A stretch of DNA of 6,318 nt, taken from an uncultured Erysipelotrichaceae bacterium. Its GTDB lineage: Bacteria > Bacillota_I > Bacilli_A > RF39 > UBA660. Positions 1 through 4,362 of the stretch are shown in pieces. Below the pieces are notes generated by a model, which was given only the letters and a program-made list of their open reading frames with translations, searched no databases and had not been told where the DNA came from. The translations under genes were made by a program, and so were the position numbers. Position 1 is the stretch's first letter; each line of letters starts with the position of its first letter. The stretch lies in the NCBI GenBank assembly GCA_902773365.1, contig CACYEG010000126.1, forward strand, positions 1-6,318, given 5' to 3'.

Positions 1-357
1 AAGAATGCTCCTAAAGGTAAAATATTAGAAAGTGATGTAGTTGTTGCTAAAAACTACTTAGATAAAGAAGAAATAACCGAATTAAATAATTTAGTATCAA
101 TGTATTTAGATTATGCTGAAAGACAGGTTAAATTAGGTCATATTATTTCAATGAAAGAATGGAAAGAAAAATTAGAATTATTTTTAAAATTAAATGAGTA
201 TAATATTTTACAAGATAATGGAAAAATAAAAAGAGAGATAGCAGATGCTTTAGCATTATCTGAATATGAGAAATATAGAATAAAACAAGATCAAAATTAT
301 TTATCTGATTTTGATGAGTTAATTGAATTTAGTAAAAAAGAAGAAGTAAATGATTAA
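1..357 (+). CDS. RhuM-family protein, C-terminal part (5' end outside window)
   Basis: The reading frame is open from base 1 to the TAA at 355-357 and gives 118 residues with no start, so the gene begins before the window. The first methionine in view (base 100) is internal: the 33 codons before it continue the same family pattern. The sequence resembles the C-terminal end of the 'virulence RhuM' family (Pfam Virulence_RhuM), with a motif like AKNYLDKEEITELN, then MYLDYAERQ, a short helix with MKEWKEKLE, and a terminal YEKYRIKQD...SDFDEL. RhuM was named from a Salmonella pathogenicity island, but its biochemical role is not established. Homologues are scattered in bacterial accessory regions, often near restriction-modification or toxin-antitoxin genes. 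The next gene starts 17 nt downstream with no terminator between, so co-transcription is likely. Family assignment is from recalled sequence pattern and fairly secure; function is unknown. Confidence 0.82.
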   Translation, partial: KNAPKGKILESDVVVAKNYLDKEEITELNNLVSMYLDYAERQVKLGHIISMKEWKEKLELFLKLNEYNILQDNGKIKREIADALALSEYEKYRIKQDQNYLSDFDELIEFSKKEEVND

Positions 358-374
358 GAACTAGAGGTGGTTAG

Positions 375-863
375 ATGAAAAAGATAATTGGAATTATGGG
401 ACCTAACAACGCAACAAAAACAAACTTAAAAGACGCTTATGAAATTGGAAAATATATGGCGAATAATGGATTTACTGTTTTAACTGGTGGTCTAAATATA
501 GGTGTACAAAATGAAGGATTAAAAGGAGCGAAAGATAGTAATGGATTAACTATTGGTATAATGCCTTTCAATGAACCTGAAAAGTTCTCTAAATATGTTG
601 ATATTCCTATAATTACTAATATGCGAAGTGGAAGAAACTATATTAATGCATTATCAAGTAATTTAGTTATAGCATGTGGTGTTGATAATGGAACTATTTC
701 TGAAATATCATTATCACTTGTTAATACTGCTAAAAAGCAAGTAATAATAGTAGGAGCTATACAAGAAGCAAATGAATTATTTAAGGTTATTGATTCAGAA
801 AATGTATATGTAGCTAAAGATTATAAAGAATGTATAGAGATTTTTGAAAAAATAAATATTTAA
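375..863 (+). CDS. TIGR00725-type SLOG/LOG-like Rossmann-fold protein
   Basis: This complete protein has 162 residues, close to the usual length of the family. The ATG at 375 has a good Shine-Dalgarno site, AGAGGTGG at 363-370. The protein starts with a beta strand and phosphate-loop-like turn (KKIIGIMGP, residues 2-10). It continues with TGGLNIGVQNEGLKGA (37-52), VDIPI (75-79), an RN pair in a MRSGRN motif (83-88) and GVDNGTISEI (102-111). This order matches TIGR00725/LOG-like proteins, where the last motif is normally a glycine-rich GG-x-GT-x-SE loop binding a nucleotide-type ligand. Here that loop is altered to GVDNGT, though G106, T107 and E110 are kept. Classical LOG enzymes release cytokinin-type bases from nucleotides; the substrate of this subfamily is unknown, and some SLOG proteins sense nucleotide signals in conflict systems. 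It is probably cytoplasmic: no signal peptide or membrane segment is seen. It follows the RhuM-family gene by 17 nt. Confidence 0.8.
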   Translation: MKKIIGIMGPNNATKTNLKDAYEIGKYMANNGFTVLTGGLNIGVQNEGLKGAKDSNGLTIGIMPFNEPEKFSKYVDIPIITNMRSGRNYINALSSNLVIACGVDNGTISEISLSLVNTAKKQVIIVGAIQEANELFKVIDSENVYVAKDYKECIEIFEKINI

Positions 864-1166
864 TATGATAAATTGACTAAGGATGCATTCTCAGAAGGTA
901 ATGGAAGAAGTACGAGAATATGGCTTGATATGATTTTAAAAAAAGAATTAAATCGAGTTATCGATTGGAGTTTAATCGACAAAGAAGAATATCTTTTAGC
1001 TATGGAAAGAAGTCCTATTAAAGATACCGAAATAAACATATTACTTAAAAGTGCACTTACTGATAAATCAAACGATAGAGACATATATATGAAAGGAATA
1101 GACGCTAGCTATAGATTTGAAGGCTATAATATGTATAGTATGTATGAGTTAGATAGAAAAGATTAA
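864..1166 (+). pseudogene. Decayed Fic-family protein, C-terminal relic without catalytic His
   Basis: From 864 the frame reads Y-D-K-L-T-K-D-A-F-S-E-G-N-G-R-S-T-R and runs on to the TAA at 1164-1166. It matches the C-terminal half of single-domain Fic adenylyltransferases: the Fic motif (normally HPFxxGNGRxxR), then IWLDMILKKEL, DWSLIDKEEYLLAMERSP, LLKSALTD and KGIDASYRFEGY. Intact members have about 200 residues; here roughly the first 100, including the flap and alpha-inhibitory region, are missing. The motif begins with Asp instead of the catalytic His (GAT at 882-884, one base from CAT), and Pro is Ala. The only usable start is a TTG at 873 with no Shine-Dalgarno site, directly after the stop of the preceding gene, which lies in the same frame (861-863). 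Intact Fic enzymes transfer AMP or similar groups to target proteins; this relic could not. Translated decay product or silent remnant are both possible; I favour silent. Confidence 0.82.
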
Positions 1167-1184
1167 GTTTTGCTTAATCTTTTT
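1157..1184 (+). terminator. Rho-independent terminator after the Fic relic
   Basis: A perfect 11-bp inverted repeat is present: AAAAGATTAAG (1157-1167) pairs with CTTAATCTTTT (1173-1183) around a 5-nt loop TTTTG. The transcript side ends in a run of five T (1180-1184). The TAA stop of the Fic relic (1164-1166) lies inside the left arm. The stem is A/T-rich, so it may be of moderate strength. It separates the accessory genes from the hemW unit. A-runs on the left arm also make it plausible on the opposite strand, but no gene points that way. Confidence 0.78.
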
Positions 1185-1199
1185 AAATAATATTAAATC

Positions 1200-1228
1200 T
1201 TGAATATGCGATATATTTTTGATATAAT
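1200..1228 (+). promoter_or_regulatory. Sigma-A-type promoter of hemW
   Basis: TTGAAT at 1200-1205 is followed after exactly 17 nt by a perfect TATAAT at 1223-1228. A TG at 1220-1221 one base before the -10 makes it an extended -10 promoter. Transcription should start near 1235, leaving a leader of only about 17 nt that is nearly filled by the ribosome site GAGGGTGAGG (1240-1249). There is no room for a riboswitch or attenuator, so no regulation is visible beyond the promoter itself. Confidence 0.82.
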
Positions 1229-1251
1229 CATCTTAGTAAGAGGGTGAGGAT

Positions 1252-2334
1252 ATGTCCAGTGTATACATACACATACCTTTTTGCAAATCCATTTGTTCTT
1301 ATTGCGATTTTACCAAAATACTCTATAAAGAAGAACTGGTGGATCCATATTTAAATAGTCTATCTAATGAGATAGAAGATGCATATGGCAAAGAAGAGAT
1401 AAATACACTATATATTGGAGGAGGAACTCCTTCAAGTCTAAGTAGTTCTGGGTTAAATACTCTATTTAAATTAATCCAAAAATTCAATTTATCTGACAAT
1501 TTGGAATTTACATTCGAATGTAATATAGAGGATGTGAATGCGGAATTGCTAGAAAAATTAAAAGAGATGGGCGTAAATAGATTGAGTATAGGCATCGAAT
1601 CGTTTAATGCTGAAAAGCTCAAGTTTATGAATAGAAAAGCCTCATTTAAAGATGTAGAAGCTAAAATTTCTTTAGCTAGGATGCACGGGTTTAATAATAT
1701 CAACTTAGATTTAATGTATGGGATACCTAATGAGACTTTTAGAGATTTAAAAAAAGACTTAAAAATGTTTTTAAAACTAAGCCCTGAACACATAAGCACT
1801 TATTCCTTAATAATTGAAGAACATACAATGTGTAAGGTGAGGGAAGATGAAAATATTGACCCAGAAGTAGAAATAAAGATGTACGAATATATCCGAAAAA
1901 AACTAAAGAAAAAGGGATACGTACACTATGAAATTAGTAATTTTTCACTACCTGGAAAAGAGTCTAAACACAATTTAGTATATTGGAATAACGAGGAATA
2001 TTATGGATTTGGTCTGGGTGCGGCTGGATATACAAATGGTTTTAGGTATGAAAATACTCATAGTATGACTGATTACATCAATGGCAAGTATAAAAAAGAA
2101 GAAAGCCTAATCAGTAAGAGTGAAACCATGGAAAACGAAATAATGCTTGGACTTAGAAAAATCAAGGGAATCAATCTTCAAGAATTTTATGATAAATATG
2201 GAATCAACTTGCAAGAAGCTTTTCCTGTAAAGCCGTTAATTAAAAATAAAGAGCTCATATATGAGGATGGATACATTAGAATTAATCCAAAATATATATA
2301 TGTCATGAATGAAATATTATTAAAATTGATATAA
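1252..2334 (+). CDS. hemW: HemW, radical SAM family heme chaperone (oxygen-independent coproporphyrinogen oxidase-like)
   Basis: A complete 360-residue protein, slightly shorter than the usual ~375-380. The ATG at 1252 is preceded by GAGGGTGAGG and puts VYIHIPFC right at the N-terminus, as the family requires. The radical SAM cluster motif is C11-x3-C15-x2-C18 followed by Asp-Phe. HemN, the true coproporphyrinogen dehydrogenase, has a fourth cysteine two residues after the third; its absence marks HemW. GGGTP (56-60) is the SAM-binding motif, and HNLVYW (240-245) is the HNxxYW heme-binding signature. HemW binds a 4Fe-4S cluster and heme and hands heme to membrane-associated respiratory enzymes. 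Two departures from the usual pattern are ECNIED (89-94) where E-x-NP is typical, and GIESF (114-118) where G-x-QSF is typical. In many Bacillota hemW sits beside lepA and hrcA; here it is first in a unit with a surface protein that starts 12 nt later. Confidence 0.93.
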   Translation: MSSVYIHIPFCKSICSYCDFTKILYKEELVDPYLNSLSNEIEDAYGKEEINTLYIGGGTPSSLSSSGLNTLFKLIQKFNLSDNLEFTFECNIEDVNAELLEKLKEMGVNRLSIGIESFNAEKLKFMNRKASFKDVEAKISLARMHGFNNINLDLMYGIPNETFRDLKKDLKMFLKLSPEHISTYSLIIEEHTMCKVREDENIDPEVEIKMYEYIRKKLKKKGYVHYEISNFSLPGKESKHNLVYWNNEEYYGFGLGAAGYTNGFRYENTHSMTDYINGKYKKEESLISKSETMENEIMLGLRKIKGINLQEFYDKYGINLQEAFPVKPLIKNKELIYEDGYIRINPKYIYVMNEILLKLI

Positions 2335-2346
2335 AAGGGAGAATTT

Positions 2347-3702
2347 ATGAAAAGAATTATTAAATTATTTATATTGACTATTTGTTTAGCGATTGGTTAT
2401 CGTGGAGTTGATGCCGCTACTGTATTTATTGGCAATGACACTACAACTGCTGGTTCAAGGGGAAGAAGCGTATCTTTGGAGCTTAAAGATGACGACTTGA
2501 AGAATTACAAAATGGTCACATTTGAATTGAGTTTGTCTGGAACTGCTTATGCAACCATAGATAAAGTTGTTCCAAATTCTGGGCAAAATTATTCAGTAGA
2601 AAATGGAGTTTATAAAATCACTAATGAAGAGGGATTAAAAGCTGGTGTCATTGGAGTAGTTAATTATAATACGACTGATCAACTAGCAGACCCATTTACT
2701 ATTACTCCAACTAACGTTAAATTCTACTCTGAAACAAACGCAAACGCTGAAGGAATAAGTATCATCGATGGAAAAGCTTCGAGTGGTACTATCAAATTTG
2801 AAAAACCAAAATCATCAGATGCATCTCTAACAGAATTGACTGTCAGTCAGGGAACACTAACACCAGCATTCAATAAAGATACGACGGAATATAAAGTTGT
2901 CGTACCTGATACAATAAGCATTATTAGACTTAGCGCAAGTGCTGCATTGGGTGCAACTAGAACTGGAACTGGAAGTAAAAACTTAAATATGGGGGATAAC
3001 TTCTTTTCGATAGAAGTTACTGCTGAAGATGGTACTACCAAAAAGACATATAATGTTACAATTACAAGAGGTAAAGTAACAGAACCTAGTGCTTTTATAA
3101 AGAGTTTAAAGATTAACGGTCTTGATTCTTTACTTAGTCCTGAATTCGATTCTAAAAATGATAAATATACTGTAGTTGTACCTGCAGGAACTGAGAGTTT
3201 AGACTTAGTTTATGAACTAGAAGACCCTCTTGCAAATATTTCTATTGAAGGTAATGAAAAATTTGTAACTGGAGAAAATAGGGTAACAATAAAAGTTACA
3301 TCAAGTGATAACGAAAAAAAACAAACTTATGAAATATTAGTTACAGTTGAAGAAGAAGAGACTACAACAACAAAACCTATACCAGTTAAAAAAGAAGGAA
3401 AGAAAAACAAAAAGGGAATATTAATTGCAATCATACTTGCTATTATTGCAATAGTTATAGGTGTTGGTTTCCTACTGTTTAGAAAGAAAAAAGCTGACGA
3501 GTCAAATGAAACAATAACTGATAGCACTGATAATTCGGATATAGAAACTAATGAAAATATAGTAAGCGAAACAACTCAAATGTCCCTATATAACGAAGAC
3601 AAAACCGAAACATACGATAGAGAAAAACTTAATCAAGCAATAATTAACACAACAGAAGAAGAATTAGATAAAACTAAAGAATTTAACTTTAAAGATATGT
3701 AA
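2347..3702 (+). CDS. Membrane-anchored surface protein with two cadherin-like beta-sandwich domains
   Basis: A 451-residue protein, start ATG 2347 with AAGGGAGAA just upstream (2335-2343). A signal peptide covers about residues 1-23: basic MKR, hydrophobic core, likely cleavage after VDA. Residues ~24-150 form a beta-rich domain that may be cohesin-like (VSLELKDD, MVTFELSLS); this is tentative. Two repeats of the cadherin-like beta-sandwich type (Pfam Cadherin-like b-sandwich family) follow at ~157-242 (ASLTELTVSQGTLTPAF...TTEYKVVVP...TKKTYNVTITRG) and ~249-335 (FIKSLKINGLDSLLSPEF...NDKYTVVVP...KKQTYEILVTV). A Thr/Lys-rich linker (339-356) leads to one transmembrane helix (357-378), a RKKK stop-transfer, and a ~70-residue acidic Ser/Thr/Asn-rich cytoplasmic tail. 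There is no LPXTG motif, so it is anchored by the helix. Likely an adhesion or envelope-structure protein displayed outside; ligand unknown. It is co-transcribed with hemW (12-nt gap), with no evident functional link. Confidence 0.85.
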   Translation: MKRIIKLFILTICLAIGYRGVDAATVFIGNDTTTAGSRGRSVSLELKDDDLKNYKMVTFELSLSGTAYATIDKVVPNSGQNYSVENGVYKITNEEGLKAGVIGVVNYNTTDQLADPFTITPTNVKFYSETNANAEGISIIDGKASSGTIKFEKPKSSDASLTELTVSQGTLTPAFNKDTTEYKVVVPDTISIIRLSASAALGATRTGTGSKNLNMGDNFFSIEVTAEDGTTKKTYNVTITRGKVTEPSAFIKSLKINGLDSLLSPEFDSKNDKYTVVVPAGTESLDLVYELEDPLANISIEGNEKFVTGENRVTIKVTSSDNEKKQTYEILVTVEEEETTTTKPIPVKKEGKKNKKGILIAIILAIIAIVIGVGFLLFRKKKADESNETITDSTDNSDIETNENIVSETTQMSLYNEDKTETYDREKLNQAIINTTEEELDKTKEFNFKDM

Positions 3703-3729
3703 GTCAACCTTTTTTGGTTGACTTACTTT
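3699..3729 (+). terminator. Hairpin terminator after the surface protein gene
   Basis: A perfect 11-bp stem: GTAAGTCAACC (3699-3709) pairs with GGTTGACTTAC (3716-3726) around a loop of six T. The TAA stop (3700-3702) is inside the left arm. The T-tract after the stem is short (3727-3729, then AATTAT), so termination may be incomplete and some read-through into rpsP is possible. The right arm doubles as the -35 region of the next promoter. Confidence 0.68.
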
Positions 3730-3746
3730 AATTATAGTGTTATCAT
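3718..3746 (+). promoter_or_regulatory. Sigma-A-type promoter of rpsP-khpA, overlapping the upstream terminator
   Basis: TTGACT (3718-3723) is followed after 17 nt by TATCAT (3741-3746), each one base off consensus. TG at 3738-3739 one base before the -10 makes it an extended -10 element. Transcription should begin near 3753, giving a leader of about 17 nt. The -35 hexamer lies wholly within the right arm of the hairpin that ends the previous gene. Confidence 0.72.
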
Positions 3747-3758
3747 TAAATTGCGAAT

Positions 3759-3764
3759 GGAGGG
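3759..3764 (+). promoter_or_regulatory. Ribosome binding site that fixes the rpsP start
   Basis: GGAGGG lies 5 nt before the ATG at 3770. It supports that ATG over an in-frame GTG at 3737, which would fall inside the promoter and upstream of the predicted transcript start. Confidence 0.85.
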
Positions 3765-3769
3765 ATATT

Positions 3770-4045
3770 ATGGCAGTTAAATTGAGACTAAAGCGAATGG
3801 GAGCTAAAGCTAGACCTTTTTACAGAATTGTAGCAGCTGATTCTAGAAGCCCAAGAGATGGTAGATTTATCGAAACAGTAGGAACATACAATCCAATACA
3901 AGAATCAAACAATGTAGTTATCGATGAAGAAAAGGCATTAAAGTGGCTAAACAATGGCGCAGAACCAACTGATACTGTTAAGAGTTTATTAAAGGCACAA
4001 GGAACATGGGCAAAATTTAAAAACACTAATAAAGAAGGAAAATAA
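3770..4045 (+). CDS. rpsP: Small ribosomal subunit protein S16 (bS16)
   Basis: A complete 91-residue S16, within the usual range of about 80-91 for Bacillota. The family signature begins at the start codon: MAVKLRLKRMGAKARPFYRIV, with the first ten residues typical, then ADSRSPRDGRFIE (residues 23-35), GTYNP (38-42) and the C-terminal helix region EKALKWLNNGAEPTDTVKSLL (residues 54-74). S16 is an early-assembling protein that binds the 5' domain of 16S rRNA in the 30S subunit and stabilises it. The start is set by the GGAGGG site and by homology; a longer frame opening at 3737 adds eleven residues unlike the family. khpA follows after 2 nt and its ribosome site (GAAGGAA, 4034-4040) lies inside this gene's 3' end, suggesting translational coupling. 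In many Bacillota the cluster continues with rimM, trmD and rplS; here it stops after khpA. Confidence 0.97.
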   Translation: MAVKLRLKRMGAKARPFYRIVAADSRSPRDGRFIETVGTYNPIQESNNVVIDEEKALKWLNNGAEPTDTVKSLLKAQGTWAKFKNTNKEGK

Positions 4046-4047
4046 TT

Positions 4048-4296
4048 ATGGAAAGAGTTATAGAGTTTGCTGAAAAATTAGTTTTAGGACTCGTTAAGAA
4101 TCCTGAAATAGTTAAAGTACAGTCATTTACTGATGAAGATGGTTCTATTATATTAGATATCATCGTACACAACGATGATATGGGAACCATAATTGGTAAA
4201 TCCGGTGCTACAATAAAAGCAATACGTACTTTGATTCAAGCTTGTGCATATAAACAAAACATAAGTAAAATCAAAGTAAATGTTGACTCAATCTAG
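4048..4296 (+). CDS. khpA: KhpA, KH-domain RNA-binding protein (YlqC family)
   Basis: A complete 82-residue protein consisting of one KH domain, the family's usual size. N-terminal helix residues 1-18 (VIEFAEKLVLGLVKNP) match KhpA. The GxxG RNA-binding loop is IIGKSG (48-53), followed by the helix ATIKAIRTLIQA (54-65) and a final strand SKIKVNV. KhpA proteins pair with KhpB (EloR/Jag) in Gram-positive bacteria, bind many RNAs and affect cell elongation and division; the partner gene is not in this window. The start ATG 4048 is 2 nt after the rpsP stop and has GAAGGAA as ribosome site. The rpsP-khpA order is conserved across Bacillota, which supports the call. The TAG stop sits directly before the terminator stem. 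Confidence 0.95.
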   Translation: MERVIEFAEKLVLGLVKNPEIVKVQSFTDEDGSIILDIIVHNDDMGTIIGKSGATIKAIRTLIQACAYKQNISKIKVNVDSI

Positions 4297-4316
4297 AAAG
4301 CCTTTGGGCTTTTTTT
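4297..4316 (+). terminator. Rho-independent terminator after khpA
   Basis: AAAGCC (4297-4302) pairs with GGCTTT (4307-4312) around the loop TTTG, and seven T follow from 4310 to 4316. The stem can be extended by a G-T and an A-T pair using bases of the stop codon. This is the best-formed terminator in the window and ends the rpsP-khpA unit. Confidence 0.88.
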
Positions 4317-4317
4317 C

Positions 4318-4346
4318 TTTACTAAAATTTTCGTTTATTATATAAT
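4318..4346 (+). promoter_or_regulatory. Probable sigma-A promoter of ftsK
   Basis: TTTACT (4318-4323) and a perfect TATAAT (4341-4346) are 17 nt apart. The -35 matches four of six consensus bases. It starts immediately after the terminator T-run. The predicted transcript start (about 4352) leaves a leader of only ~11 nt, just enough for the GGTGA ribosome site at 4353-4357. Confidence 0.65.
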
Positions 4347-4362
4347 TATTGTGGTGAATGGT

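Noticed and set aside
860..1084. Minus-strand open frame opposite the Fic relic
   Set aside because: It mirrors the codons of the Fic-like sequence, has no family resemblance and no promoter or ribosome site on that strand.
873..1166. Intact 97-residue gene starting at TTG 873
   Set aside because: There is no ribosome site, the catalytic His is absent and the N-terminal half of the Fic fold is missing, so a pseudogene is the better reading.
1..1184. A new defence system built from RhuM, the SLOG-like protein and Fic
   Set aside because: One member is cut by the window edge, another is decayed, and no effector or partner gene can be shown; kept only as a low-level accessory-cluster observation.
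864..1251. Possible RNA gene or riboswitch between the SLOG-like gene and hemW
   Set aside because: The stretch is accounted for by the Fic relic, a terminator, a promoter and a ribosome site; the hemW leader is only about 17 nt.
1323..1799. Minus-strand open frame of 158 codons within hemW
   Set aside because: It overlaps a clear HemW coding region; the frame is a by-product of its codon use.
2847..3527. Two minus-strand frames within the surface protein gene
   Set aside because: Both are antisense to well-supported cadherin-like and transmembrane coding sequence, and their hydrophobic content is the reverse image of it.
3737..3769. Eleven extra N-terminal codons for rpsP from a GTG at 3737
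   Set aside because: The extension lies within the promoter -10 region and before the Shine-Dalgarno site; S16 proteins begin at the MAVKLRLKRMG methionine.
3820..4026. Minus-strand frame within rpsP
   Set aside because: It is antisense to a certain ribosomal protein gene.
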